This document shows, piece by piece, positions 17,427 to 25,921 of a stretch of 64,000 bases of DNA (position 1 is its first letter; each line of letters opens with the position of its first letter). Under the pieces are notes generated by a model that worked only from the letters and a program-made list of their open reading frames with translations, did no database searches and was not told the DNA's origin. The stretch spans positions 1 to 64,000 of the forward strand of contig CAZGTM010000003.1 of the NCBI GenBank assembly GCA_964528595.1. The letters are read 5' to 3'. The position numbers were made by a program, and so were the translations under genes. This stretch comes from CAYFKJ01 sp964528595. GTDB taxonomy: Bacteria > Pseudomonadota > Alphaproteobacteria > UBA2966.

Positions 17427-17434
17427 ATGGTTAA
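17419..17434 (-). promoter_or_regulatory. 16-bp palindrome over the arsR start, autoregulatory operator candidate
   Basis: TTAACCATATGGTTAA is a perfect palindrome whose central CATATG contains the start codon of the ArsR-family gene. The AACCATATGGTT core is of a kind often seen at the start of SRPBCC-linked ArsR genes (recollection). Binding of the repressor dimer here would block transcription of the whole three-gene unit. No Shine-Dalgarno is evident, so the mRNA may be leaderless or have a very short leader. Confidence 0.75.
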
Positions 17435-17486
17435 ATATAGGGTCCAATGACGCCCCGTCAAGTCCGCGGCGAAGAAAAATCGGGAA

Positions 17487-18170
17487 TTAGTGGAGGCTGA
17501 CGCCGGCAATGTAGGGGTGGCCGAGGTAGAGGGCGGCATAAAGCGCAATCCCCACCGCCGGACGCCACCAAGAGATTTCACTCCAACGAATGTTCGCGCG
17601 GCCCTGCATAACCGCCACAAACGGGATGATCGAGGTCACTGCGGCCAGTCGGTCAAAGGCCTCCGGCTCGCGGGCCTTCAGTTTTGCATCGATCGATACC
17701 GTCCCGGCCAGCGCCGTGAGCAAAAATCCGCCGAAAAAGGCCAGCGACGCGGCGTCGCCATTGACGATCATATGAGCACCCGCCCAAAGCGCGATACCGA
17801 CAAGGAGGGGGTGGCGGGTAATTCCGACGATGCCCTTGGGTCCCCTCTCGCGATGCAGGGCCTTGTCGCCGCCCACGCCCGTCGGGTTGGCTGTGGTATA
17901 GGCGCAAACCACCAGGATGGCGGAAAACGGCATGACGACGAGGGGCACGAAATGGAGCCCCGGCATATCCCACCACACCACCTCCGGGGCCGCGCCATAG
18001 GCCATTACGGCCCAGACCAGGACAATCAGCGAAAGGACGGAGAAGAAACCCTGAAACGCAATCTCGCCGATCCTGCCGACCAGGACGCCGCGCAAGGGCG
18101 ACCCCGCGATACCGACATGGATGCCGAAAAACAAAAACGATGCGACGAAAACGTCCCCAAGACCTGCCAT
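17487..18170 (-). CDS. nnrU: NnrU family membrane protein
   Basis: A 227-residue polytopic inner-membrane protein with the NnrU hallmarks: FFGIHVGIAGSPLRGVLVGRIGE near the N-terminus, DMPGLHFVPL, and GIVGITRHPLLVGIALWAGAHMIVNGD. Six or so hydrophobic segments are visible. NnrU was named for nitric/nitrous oxide reduction in other alphaproteobacteria, and the fold is related to isoprenylcysteine methyltransferase-like membrane proteins. No denitrification genes are seen nearby, so a role in that pathway is uncertain here. Confidence 0.88.
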   Translation of the reverse strand: MAGLGDVFVASFLFFGIHVGIAGSPLRGVLVGRIGEIAFQGFFSVLSLIVLVWAVMAYGAAPEVVWWDMPGLHFVPLVVMPFSAILVVCAYTTANPTGVGGDKALHRERGPKGIVGITRHPLLVGIALWAGAHMIVNGDAASLAFFGGFLLTALAGTVSIDAKLKAREPEAFDRLAAVTSIIPFVAVMQGRANIRWSEISWWRPAVGIALYAALYLGHPYIAGVSLH

Positions 18171-18404
18171 GCGCCCACTAGCTCCCCGCGACCGAGCATT
18201 GAAATTACTGAATATTTGGGGATGGGCGGCGGCGAATCAAGCCGGACTCAGCAGGAACCGCCGACAACGGGGGTGCCGACGGTCCTTGGCTTGTAGGGTC
18301 GTTGGTTTTGTGTTGAGAGGGGTACGACCGTTACGAGTCCCACGCTAACAAAGACTCGTTAATGTTGTCTTAGCGCACGGTCACGAAGATGTGACTATTC
18401 GCCC
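18171..18404. other. Intergenic region with a 7-bp-stem inverted repeat
   Basis: This 234-bp gap lies upstream of nnrU and downstream of the 86-residue gene, both on the minus strand. ACGAGTC (18333-18339) and GACTCGT (18353-18359) form an inverted repeat with a 13-nt loop. No convincing promoter, tRNA or reading frame is seen. It probably contains the end of one transcript and the nnrU promoter. Confidence 0.4.
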
Positions 18405-18665
18405 CTACCCTTCGAATACCTGACGTCCGGCATCCGTGAGTTTGCAGACCAGCCAGTCGGGCTTCATCGGGTTGGCGAACCAGGGCTCGGCCCAGCCGGC
18501 GCGGATGCAGGCCTGCACCGTTTTGTCGCCGACGCGCTGGCCGTTCTCATCGAACAGCGGGAGCTTGCCGCCGGGCTGGTCCAGGCCGCGCTCGAGGTAT
18601 TTAAGCTGGGCGCCGGTCGGCTTACCGCCCTTTGCCGCCTTCGCTGTTTTTGCCGTACGAGCCAA
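18405..18665 (-). CDS. Small conserved-looking hypothetical protein
   Basis: An 86-residue basic protein with an Ala/Lys-rich N-terminus (ARTAKTAKAAKGGKPT), then LKYLERGLDQPGGKLPLFDENGQRV and KPDWLVCKLTDAGRQVF. The C-terminal part looks like a short winged-helix-like or phage-regulator-like fold, but I do not recognise the family. It lies 27 nt after the cyclic-nucleotide-binding gene on the same strand and could be co-transcribed. Codon use matches its neighbours. Confidence 0.65.
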   Translation of the reverse strand: MARTAKTAKAAKGGKPTGAQLKYLERGLDQPGGKLPLFDENGQRVGDKTVQACIRAGWAEPWFANPMKPDWLVCKLTDAGRQVFEG

Positions 18666-18692
18666 TCTCCAGCCTTCCCTAGTCGGAGCTCA

Positions 18693-19046
18693 TCATTCGT
18701 TTGTCGACCGCAACCTCTGCACCAGTAAGTTCAGCATTGCCCGGACAAAGGCATCTGATTTGCTCAGCCGTTTTTCAAACTCTTGCCGCGTAATCAGAAT
18801 ACATGTCGCCGGCTCCTTCACCCGGGCCGAAGCCGACCTCGGCCCCTCGTCGATCAGCGCCATTTCACCGAAAATAGCGCCGGGCTGAAGCGTGCCGACA
18901 ACGGTACCATCCTCGATGACGATCTCGACGACGCCGGAAGCCAGAAGGTAGGCGAACCTCGGCGGGTCTCCCTTCTTGAAAATATCCGTCCCTAAGGCAA
19001 AAGCCTCACGCGGTAAAATATCTCGCGCCACTGCGATCTCCCCCAA
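18693..19046 (-). CDS. Small cyclic nucleotide-binding (CNBD) protein
   Basis: A 117-residue protein that is almost only one cNMP-binding domain: GDPPRFAYLLASGVVEIVIEDG, then the phosphate-binding cassette FGEMALIDEGPRSASARV and a C-terminal helix. It has no helix-turn-helix or effector domain, so it is a bare sensor. It is the same CNBD subfamily as the N-terminus of the EAL protein at 45420-46628. Partner unknown. Confidence 0.85.
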   Translation of the reverse strand: MGEIAVARDILPREAFALGTDIFKKGDPPRFAYLLASGVVEIVIEDGTVVGTLQPGAIFGEMALIDEGPRSASARVKEPATCILITRQEFEKRLSKSDAFVRAMLNLLVQRLRSTNE

Positions 19047-19125
19047 ATAAACAAACGCCCGCCCCTCGTAAGAAATTATAGCTTTACGGGTAGGCCGGGG
19101 CCAAGACGGAATTGCGTCCGCTCGT

Positions 19126-19902
19126 CTACCTCAGTTGATCGACAAATGCCGTCATCGCCCGCACTACGGCGTCCGGCTGATCGCGGTGGGGAGAATGGCC
19201 GCAGTCGTCAAGCATCACGGTCTCGACCGCGCCACCGGCCTTGTCTGCGATCGCATCGACCTGCGCGGCTGTTCCGTATTCGTCGTTCACACCCTGGATA
19301 ACCTGCAGCGGGACACCGATCGAAGGCAGGTATTCCTCGATATTCCACTGCCGGAAGTCGTTGACCAGCCAGACCTCGTTCCAGCCCCGGAAAGCGCATT
19401 CCGTATTGCCACCGTGGTGGCGCGCCAGCTTTTCCGGGAGGTCGGTGGTTTCGTAGATGGTTTTGATCTCGGCGATGCTGTCGACCGAGATTTGTTCCAC
19501 GAAGACGTGCGGCGCCTCGACGATGACGCCTTTCAATCCGGGTTGCTCGAACTTGCCGGCGTTGATCAGCGCGATTGACGCACCGTCGGAGTGTCCGACG
19601 AAGATGTAGTCCTTGAGGCCCAGGCCCGAGATCACTTCGGGCAGGCTGTCGATGGCTTCGTCGTGCATGAAGGAAACCGGCCGCGGCCAGTCGCAGCCGT
19701 CCGACTTGCCGTAACCCCGGCGGCTGTAGACCAGCGCGCCGCAACCCGTGGCGGCCGCCACGCGTTCGGGAAAATCGCGCCACATCGTGACGCAGCCCAG
19801 GCCCTCATGCAGAAAGATAAGTGTCGGCGCGTCACCGGGCTTGGGTCCGTGCCAAACGTACTCCAGCCGCGCGCCGTCGGCCTCGACAAAGCCCTGCGTC
19901 AT
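19126..19902 (-). CDS. Alpha/beta hydrolase of the box cluster
   Basis: A 258-residue alpha/beta-hydrolase with nucleophile elbow FVGHSDGAS (Ser near residue 104), acid in the GVNDEYGT loop and histidine in DDCGHSPHRDQP, so the catalytic triad is complete. The oxyanion segment is FLHEGLGCVTMWRDFP. It is 11 nt downstream of the benzoate-CoA ligase, so it belongs to the benzoate operon. It may hydrolyse a CoA thioester or a ring-cleavage product; the exact substrate is not shown. A similar hydrolase is often linked to box genes in alphaproteobacteria (recollection). Confidence 0.88.
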   Translation of the reverse strand: MTQGFVEADGARLEYVWHGPKPGDAPTLIFLHEGLGCVTMWRDFPERVAAATGCGALVYSRRGYGKSDGCDWPRPVSFMHDEAIDSLPEVISGLGLKDYIFVGHSDGASIALINAGKFEQPGLKGVIVEAPHVFVEQISVDSIAEIKTIYETTDLPEKLARHHGGNTECAFRGWNEVWLVNDFRQWNIEEYLPSIGVPLQVIQGVNDEYGTAAQVDAIADKAGGAVETVMLDDCGHSPHRDQPDAVVRAMTAFVDQLR

Positions 19903-19913
19903 GAACCGGACCG

Positions 19914-21506
19914 TTACTGGCGCAGTTTGAAGCGTTGGATCTTGCCGGTCGCCGTCTTCGGCAATTCGTCGACGAATTCGATCCAGCGGGGATATTTATA
20001 GAGCGCCAAGCGGTCCTTGACGAAGGCCTTGAGTTCGTCGGCCAGCGCCTCGTCGCCCTGGCCGTCCTTCAGGACGATGAACCCTTTAGGCTTAACCAGT
20101 TGCTTTTCGTCTTCCTGACCGACGACTGCGGCTTCCAGCACCGCGTCATGCGCCAGCAGGGCCGATTCGACCTCGAAGGGCGACACCCAGATGCCGCCGA
20201 CCTTCAGCATGTCGTCCGAACGGCCGCTGTAGACGAAGTAGCCATCGGGATCTTGCGTGTATTTGTCGCCGGTGCGGGTCCAGGCGCCCTGGAAGGTGCC
20301 GGTGCTTTTCTCGCGGTTGTTGAAGTAGCACACCGCGGTCGAGGGGCCCTTGACCAGCAACTCGCCGATTTCACCCTCGGCGACCGGCTGGTCGTCTTCG
20401 TCGACCAGTTTGAGCTCGTAACCGGGCACCGCCTTGCCCGAGGTGCCGTAGCGCAAGTCCTCGAGCGAATTTGAAAGAAAGATATGGAGCATCTCGGTGG
20501 ACCCCAGGCCGTCGAGAATATCGACGCCGAAGCGCTCCTTCCAGCGCTCGGCGATGTCCTCCGGCAGCGCCTCCCCCGCGGAAACGCAGGCGCGAAGCCG
20601 GTCCGAGCCGTTTTCCTTCGTGCAATTCTCGTCCGCCAGCATGGCGCCGTAAAGCGTCGGCACGCCGTAGTAGATGGTCGGGTTGTACTCTTTCAGCCGT
20701 GCCATCACGCTGTCGGGCGTCGGGCGTTCGTCCATCAGCACGGCGGTGGCGCCGACATGCAGCGGAAAGCTCATGCCATTGCCCAGGCCATAAGCGAAGA
20801 AGAGCTTGGCGGCCGAGAACACGACGTCGTCCTCGCGGATGCCCAGCACACCCTCGCCATAAAGAGCGGCGGTGTTGACCAAATCGCTTTGCAGATGAAC
20901 GGCGCCCTTCGGCGCCCCAGTGGAGCCCGAAGAATAGAGCCAGAAACCGGCGTCATCGGCCACGGTCGCCGCGACATCAAGGCTGTCGGATGCCGCCTCC
21001 AGAAGGTCATCCAGCACGGCGTGGCCGCAGTCGGCCGCGCCCGGTCCGGAGACGACGACGTGTTCGAGATGAGGAGATTGATCGATCAAGGGGGCGAATT
21101 TCTCGTAAAGCGCGCTGGAGACGATCAAAACCTTGGCGCGCGAATCGCCCAGCATGTATTCGTAATCCTTGGTCGTGAGCAGCGTATTGACCGCCACGGG
21201 CACCACACCGGCCTTCATGGCGCCGAAGAAGACGGCGGGAAAGTCGATGGTGTCAAGCAGGCACATGAGCACGCGCTGCTCCATCACCACACCCAGATCC
21301 TTCAACATGTTGCCGGCCCGGTTGGTGCGCACCGCCAGATCGGCGAAAGTGTGCTCTCCGTTGACGTCAATGAACGCCACCTTGTCGCTGCGCCCCTGCG
21401 CCAGATGCCGGTCCACAAAGTCCGTCGCCGCGTTGTACGCGCGGGGAACTGAGACCGTCGGCGGCGTCGTCGAAAGATCGATTTGGGTGTAGCTGGCGTC
21501 GGACAT
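19914..21506 (-). CDS. bclA: Benzoate-CoA ligase family protein
   Basis: A 530-residue AMP-forming acyl-CoA synthetase. Motifs: LYSSGSTGAPKGAVHLQ (P-loop-like A3, near residue 188), GLGSTEMLHIFLSN (A5), YSGRSDDMLKVGGIWVSPFEVE (A7-A8) and the catalytic lysine in PKTATGKIQRFKL at the C-terminus. The GSTEMLH and YVFSNR-like segments and size fit benzoate-CoA ligases. It would activate benzoate (or a close analogue) to the CoA thioester used by BoxB. It is divergent from boxR, with a shared 184-bp regulatory region. Substrate range is inferred from context. Confidence 0.9.
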   Translation of the reverse strand: MSDASYTQIDLSTTPPTVSVPRAYNAATDFVDRHLAQGRSDKVAFIDVNGEHTFADLAVRTNRAGNMLKDLGVVMEQRVLMCLLDTIDFPAVFFGAMKAGVVPVAVNTLLTTKDYEYMLGDSRAKVLIVSSALYEKFAPLIDQSPHLEHVVVSGPGAADCGHAVLDDLLEAASDSLDVAATVADDAGFWLYSSGSTGAPKGAVHLQSDLVNTAALYGEGVLGIREDDVVFSAAKLFFAYGLGNGMSFPLHVGATAVLMDERPTPDSVMARLKEYNPTIYYGVPTLYGAMLADENCTKENGSDRLRACVSAGEALPEDIAERWKERFGVDILDGLGSTEMLHIFLSNSLEDLRYGTSGKAVPGYELKLVDEDDQPVAEGEIGELLVKGPSTAVCYFNNREKSTGTFQGAWTRTGDKYTQDPDGYFVYSGRSDDMLKVGGIWVSPFEVESALLAHDAVLEAAVVGQEDEKQLVKPKGFIVLKDGQGDEALADELKAFVKDRLALYKYPRWIEFVDELPKTATGKIQRFKLRQ

Positions 21507-21553
21507 TTGGGGGAACTCCCGCTGCGACGGCTTAAGGCCGTCTATTCATTGGC

Positions 21554-21567
21554 TGCAATATTATGCA
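21554..21567. promoter_or_regulatory. BoxR operator candidate, TGCA-N6-TGCA
   Basis: TGCAATATTATGCA places two TGCA boxes six bases apart in the divergent region between ligase and boxR, 47 nt upstream of the ligase start. BzdR/BoxR-type repressors are known for binding TGCA-containing repeats (recollection). A further TGCA at 21603-21606 overlaps the boxR -10 element. The arrangement suggests joint control of both divergent units by BoxR and benzoyl-CoA. Confidence 0.65.
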
Positions 21568-21573
21568 TCCGCG

Positions 21574-21603
21574 GTTACAATTTTGCTCGACAGGCACTAT
21601 AAT
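21574..21603 (+). promoter_or_regulatory. Sigma70-like promoter of boxR
   Basis: GTTACA (21574-21579) and a perfect TATAAT (21598-21603) are 18 bp apart. The -10 runs directly into a TGCA box (TATAATGCA), which would let BoxR repress its own gene. The start codon at 21691 gives an approximately 80-nt leader. Confidence 0.55.
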
Positions 21604-21690
21604 GCATTTTTCCCCTTGGAGACAACAAGGGCCGCGCCACATTTCCACCGCTGTGAAACTGCTGGCGAGAGACGGGGGCGAACGACGGCG

Positions 21691-22608
21691 ATGAGCGAAA
21701 CCATCCAGAGGGACCGGGAAGACACCGGCGGCACGGAAGCGTTCCTGGCGGAGCTTGGCCAACGCGTTCGGACGGCGCGCGCCCAGCGCGGCATGACGCG
21801 CAAGATCCTGGCCCGTGATTCCGGCGTTTCCGAACGCTACCTCGCCCAGTTGGAAAACGGCCAGGGCAACATATCCATTGCTCTGCTGCGCCAGGTCGCG
21901 CTGGCCATGAACGTCGAAGTTTCCGACCTGGTTCGCGAGGGCGGCGACTGGCCGTCCGAGATTCACCTGATCATCGAACGCCTCCTGCAGCTTCGCGGCG
22001 AGGACCTGGGGCGGGCCCACCAACTCATTTCGGAGAACTTCGGCATCTCCGGGGAACCGGTCCGGAGTGTCGCTTTGATCGGCCTAAGAGGATCTGGAAA
22101 AAGTACTTTAGGGCAATTGCTTGGAAAATATTTCTCAGTTCCAACATTAGAATTGGCGCAAGAAATTGAGAAAGATGCCGGCATGAGCGCCAACGAAATT
22201 TTTTCCTTATCCGGACAGGCTGGGTATCGCCGGCACGAACGCCGTGCGCTGGAGGCCGTTTTGGAAGCCAACGACCGCGCCGTCATCGCCACGGGTGGAG
22301 GACTGGTGGCGGAAGCGGCGACCTACGATCTTCTGCTGACTTCCTGCTTTACAGTTTGGCTCAAAGCCTCGCCGGCCGAGCATATGAGCCGCGTCATCGC
22401 CCAGGGCGACCACCGCCCGATGGCCGACAATGACGAAGCGATGGAGGATCTGCGGCGCATTCTGGATGGCCGTGAAGCCCTCCACCGGCGCGCCGACGCC
22501 ACGCTCGACACCTCGGGCCGCAGCATCGACGACTGCCTAGCCGAACTTGTCCAGATCTGCCGGGACACCCTGGATGCCGAAGCTGAACCAGCCGGCCTCA
22601 CAACTTAG
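21691..22608 (+). CDS. boxR: BoxR/BzdR-type regulator: XRE helix-turn-helix plus shikimate kinase-like domain
   Basis: A 305-residue fusion. Residues 20-80 are an XRE helix-turn-helix (RVRTARAQRGMTRKILARDSGVSERYLAQLENG). From about 130 the protein resembles shikimate kinase: Walker A LRGSGKSTLG near 132 and ATGGGLV near 190. This is the known BzdR/BoxR design, in which the kinase-like domain binds benzoyl-CoA and relieves repression. ATG at 21691 gives the family N-terminus; earlier in-frame codons add a poorly conserved stretch. The P-loop stretch (about 22083-22200) is visibly AT-richer than the rest of the gene. It lies divergently from the ligase and just before boxC. Confidence 0.93.
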   Translation: MSETIQRDREDTGGTEAFLAELGQRVRTARAQRGMTRKILARDSGVSERYLAQLENGQGNISIALLRQVALAMNVEVSDLVREGGDWPSEIHLIIERLLQLRGEDLGRAHQLISENFGISGEPVRSVALIGLRGSGKSTLGQLLGKYFSVPTLELAQEIEKDAGMSANEIFSLSGQAGYRRHERRALEAVLEANDRAVIATGGGLVAEAATYDLLLTSCFTVWLKASPAEHMSRVIAQGDHRPMADNDEAMEDLRRILDGREALHRRADATLDTSGRSIDDCLAELVQICRDTLDAEAEPAGLTT

Positions 22609-22620
22609 GAAAAATAGTGC

Positions 22621-22648
22621 TTGCTGTTTTTGAAATATGAATTATATT
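22621..22648 (+). promoter_or_regulatory. Candidate promoter of the boxCB operon
   Basis: TTGCTG (22621-22626), a 16-bp spacer and TATATT (22643-22648) lie in an AT-rich island between boxR and boxC. Spacing is one base short of the optimum. The predicted start would give a leader of about 70 nt containing the inverted repeat at 22675-22697. Confidence 0.5.
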
Positions 22649-22674
22649 TCCTAATTGAGATTTAGAATAGTTAC

Positions 22675-22697
22675 GATGTGCACCTGATAAGCACATC
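22675..22697. promoter_or_regulatory. Inverted repeat in the boxC leader
   Basis: GATGTGC (22675-22681) and GCACATC (22691-22697) are perfect inverted 7-mers separated by 9 bp, 27 bp before the boxC start. It contains one TGCA (22679-22682). It could be an additional regulator site or an mRNA hairpin close to the ribosome-binding site. Confidence 0.45.
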
Positions 22698-22724
22698 CTA
22701 TTCCGACAAGGGAAGGCCATCAGA

Positions 22725-24374
22725 ATGATCGATTTTCGCACCTCGCCCGACCAGTACAAGCACTGGAAGCTCAGCATCGATGGCAACGTGGCGACGCTTG
22801 CCATGGACGTCGACGAAAACGGCGGATTGGTTCCCGGTTATGAATTGAAACTCAATTCCTATGACCTGGGGGTCGACATCGAGCTTTTCGACGCCATCCA
22901 GCGCCTGCGCTTCGAGCACCCCGAAGTCGGCGCCGTAGTCGTCACCTCGGCCAAGGACCGTGTCTTCTGCGCCGGCGCCAACATCAAGATGCTGGGCGGC
23001 TCGAGCCACGGTCACAAGGTGAATTTCTGCAAATTCACCAACGAAACGCGCAACTCCATCGAGGACGCCTCGGACAATTCCGGCCAGCGCTACATCACCG
23101 CGGTCAACGGCCCCTGCGCCGGCGGTGGCTACGAACTGGCGCTCGCCACCGATTACATCGTGCTGGCGGACGACGGCAACACCTCCGTTTCACTTCCGGA
23201 AGTACCGTTGCTGGCGGTGCTTCCCGGCACCGGCGGCCTTACCCGCCTAGTCGACAAGCGCATGGTGCGCCGCGACCGGGCCGATTTCTTCTGCACCATC
23301 GAGGAAGGCATCAAAGGCAAGCGGGCCGTGCAATGGAACCTGGTGGACGACACCATCCCCTCCTCCCGCCTGATGGAGCATGTCGCCGAATTCGCCGCCG
23401 CCGAAGCCGCCAAGTCCGACCGGCCGGCCGACGCCAAGGGCGTCGTAATGACACCGATCGAGCGGACCATCGACGGCGACCGGATGACTTACGATACCGT
23501 CAGCGTCGAAATCGACCGGACCCTGCGCGCCGCCAAGATCACCGTCAAAGCCCCTGCGGCCGCCCCGCCGCAGGATGCCGCGGCGATCCTGGCCGAGGGC
23601 GCCGACTTCTGGCCCTTCAAGTTCGCCCGCGAGTTCGACGACGCCATGCTGCATCTCCGCACCAACGAAGCCGAGATCGGCACCTGGGTGATCCGCACAG
23701 AAGGCAATGCCGACAACGTCGCCGCCGCCGACGCGGCCCTGGAAGCCAATCCGGACGACTGGTTCGTGCGTGAAGTCCGCCTGTTCCTCAAACGCACGCT
23801 GAAACGTTTCGACCTTTCCGCCCGCACTCTGGTGGCCTTGGTCGAGCCGGCCAGCTGCTTTACCGGTACCTTCCTTGAACTGGCGCTGGCCACTGACCGG
23901 TCCTTCATGCTGGACGGCCAGTTTGAAGGCGACAACCGGCCCGCCGCAACGCTGCGGCTGACGGACGCCAATTTCGGCGCTTACCCGATGTCCAACGGCC
24001 TCACCCGCCTCGAAAGCCGCTTCCTGGGCGAAGCCGGCAAGGCCGAGGAACTCAAGGCCGAACTGGGCCGCGACATCGACGCCGAAGAGGCGGACGAAAT
24101 CGGCCTGGTGACCTTCATTCCCGACGACATCGACTGGGAAGACGAGGTGCGCATCGCCCTCGAGGAACGGGCCAATTTCTCGCCCGACGCCCTCACCGGC
24201 ATGGAAGCCAGCCTGCGCTTCGCCGGTCCCGAAACCATGGAAACTAAAATTTTCGCACGGCTATCCGCATGGCAGAACTGGATCTTCCAGCGCCCCAACG
24301 CGGTCGGCGCGGAAGGCGCCCTCAGCCTCTACGGTTCAGGCCAACGGCCCAATCTCGACAAAGGAAGAGTCTAA
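22725..24374 (+). CDS. boxC: BoxC, 2,3-epoxybenzoyl-CoA dihydrolase
   Basis: A 549-residue crotonase-superfamily protein. The N-terminal half has the CoA-binding/oxyanion segments AKDRVFCAGANIKMLGGSSHG and NGPCAGGGYELALATDYI; the C-terminal half repeats a degenerate version (LVEPASCFTGTFLELALATDRSF). Length and double-crotonase layout fit BoxC, which opens the epoxide ring of 2,3-epoxybenzoyl-CoA, giving 3,4-dehydroadipyl-CoA semialdehyde and formate. Its TAA shares a base with the boxB ATG (TAATG). RBS GGGAAGG lies upstream of ATG 22725. Confidence 0.95.
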   Translation: MIDFRTSPDQYKHWKLSIDGNVATLAMDVDENGGLVPGYELKLNSYDLGVDIELFDAIQRLRFEHPEVGAVVVTSAKDRVFCAGANIKMLGGSSHGHKVNFCKFTNETRNSIEDASDNSGQRYITAVNGPCAGGGYELALATDYIVLADDGNTSVSLPEVPLLAVLPGTGGLTRLVDKRMVRRDRADFFCTIEEGIKGKRAVQWNLVDDTIPSSRLMEHVAEFAAAEAAKSDRPADAKGVVMTPIERTIDGDRMTYDTVSVEIDRTLRAAKITVKAPAAAPPQDAAAILAEGADFWPFKFAREFDDAMLHLRTNEAEIGTWVIRTEGNADNVAAADAALEANPDDWFVREVRLFLKRTLKRFDLSARTLVALVEPASCFTGTFLELALATDRSFMLDGQFEGDNRPAATLRLTDANFGAYPMSNGLTRLESRFLGEAGKAEELKAELGRDIDAEEADEIGLVTFIPDDIDWEDEVRIALEERANFSPDALTGMEASLRFAGPETMETKIFARLSAWQNWIFQRPNAVGAEGALSLYGSGQRPNLDKGRV

Positions 24375-25792
24375 TGAGCAGCATCGACTACAACGAGCGC
24401 ATCCCCAACAACGTCAATCTTTCGGACAACCGCCGTCTGCAGCGTGCCCTCGAAGCCTGGCAGCCCAAGTTCATCGACTGGTGGACCGAGATGGGCCCGG
24501 AAGGCTATCAGGTCCAGGACATTTACCTGCGCACCGCCATCAACGTGACGCCCAAGGGCTGGGCCAATTTCGGCTACGTCAAGATGCCGGACTACCGCTG
24601 GGGCATCTTTCTGGCCGATCCGGAGGAAGACCGCCGCGTCAACTTCGGCGACCACAAGGGCGATCCGGCCTGGCAGGAGGTGCCGGGTGAATACCGTGCC
24701 GTATTGCGCCGCCTGATCGTGACACAAGGCGATACCGAGCCGGCCTCGGTCGAGCAGCAGCGTCTCTTGGGCGCCACCTGCCCCTCGCTTTATGACCTGC
24801 GCAACCTCTTCCAGGTCAACGTCGAGGAAGGCCGCCACCTCTGGGCCATGGTGTATCTCTTGGACGCCCACTTCGGCCGCGACGGCCGCGAGGAGGCCGA
24901 GGCTTTGCTGGAACGCCGCTCCGGCGATACCGACAAGCCGCGCATCCTGGGCGCTTTCAACGAAAAGACGCCGGACTGGCTGTCGTTCTTCATGTTCACC
25001 TACTTCACCGACCGCGACGGTAAGTACCAGCTGGCCAGCCTCGCCGAATCGGCCTTCGATCCGCTGTCGCGTTCCTGCCAGTTCATGCTGACGGAAGAAG
25101 CGCATCACATGTTCGTCGGCGAATCGGGTGTCAACCGCGTTGTCCAACGCGCCTGCGAATTGATGAACGAGCACGACACCGACGACATCGCCCAGTTCGG
25201 CGGCATTCCGCTTTCGCTGATCCAGAAGTACGTCAATTTCCACTTCTCGGTCTCCGTCGATCTGTTCGGCAACGAATTGTCGACCAACGCGGCGACCTAC
25301 TACACCGCCGGCATCAAGGGCCGTTTCAACGAAACCAAGATCGATGACGACCACCTGTTGAAGGATGCGACTTATCCCGTGTTCGAACTGGCGGGCGACG
25401 CCATCCACGAAAAACGCGAGCCTTCTTTGAACGCCATCAACGAGCGCTTGCGCGATGAATACATCGCCGACTGCCAGCGCGGCGTCGATCGGTGGAACAA
25501 GTCCATCGCCAAGGCGGGCATCGATTTCGAGATCACCCTGCCGCACCGCGCCTTCCACCGCGCCATCGGCACCTTCGGTGAGGTCAAGGCGACGCCGGAA
25601 GGCAAGATCATCACCGAGGCCGAATGGGGCCAGCGCCACAGCGAATGGCTGCCCACCGACGAGGACCGGGCCTATGTCACCTCGCTGATGACGCCGGTGA
25701 CCGAAATCGGCAAGTTCGCCAACTGGATCGCCCCGCCGGCGCGCGGCATCAACCAGCAGCCGATCGACTTCGAGTACGTGAAGCTGCAGTAG
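24374..25792 (+). CDS. boxB: BoxB, benzoyl-CoA 2,3-epoxidase oxygenase subunit
   Basis: A 472-residue class I diiron protein. The iron-binding ExxH pairs are visible in NVEEGRHLWAMVYLL (about residue 150) and LTEEAHHMFVGE (about residue 240), with a further Glu-rich helix in between. The N-terminus IDYNERIPNNVNLSDNRRLQ is typical of BoxB. With a reductase it epoxidises benzoyl-CoA at C2-C3 using O2. ATG 24374 overlaps the boxC stop by one base; GGAAGAG precedes it. Length matches the known family. Confidence 0.96.
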   Translation: MSSIDYNERIPNNVNLSDNRRLQRALEAWQPKFIDWWTEMGPEGYQVQDIYLRTAINVTPKGWANFGYVKMPDYRWGIFLADPEEDRRVNFGDHKGDPAWQEVPGEYRAVLRRLIVTQGDTEPASVEQQRLLGATCPSLYDLRNLFQVNVEEGRHLWAMVYLLDAHFGRDGREEAEALLERRSGDTDKPRILGAFNEKTPDWLSFFMFTYFTDRDGKYQLASLAESAFDPLSRSCQFMLTEEAHHMFVGESGVNRVVQRACELMNEHDTDDIAQFGGIPLSLIQKYVNFHFSVSVDLFGNELSTNAATYYTAGIKGRFNETKIDDDHLLKDATYPVFELAGDAIHEKREPSLNAINERLRDEYIADCQRGVDRWNKSIAKAGIDFEITLPHRAFHRAIGTFGEVKATPEGKIITEAEWGQRHSEWLPTDEDRAYVTSLMTPVTEIGKFANWIAPPARGINQQPIDFEYVKLQ

Positions 25793-25921
25793 TCTTCAGT
25801 TCGCCACAGTGAGCGTTCGGGGGGTCGGTCCGCAATGAGGATCGCCCCCCTTGCCTCATCAAGGGCTAGCGCGTAGTTTTTTCGCCCCGCTTCGCGACCA
25901 AGACCAAGGAGCCATCGCACC

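Noticed and set aside
17427..17447. TTG start adding seven residues to the ArsR-family protein
   Set aside because: No Shine-Dalgarno and the ATG gives the usual MVNYQ-like family start.
18171..18404. A tRNA or small RNA in the gap before nnrU
   Set aside because: The 7-bp inverted repeat is not part of a cloverleaf, and no conserved small RNA pattern is seen.
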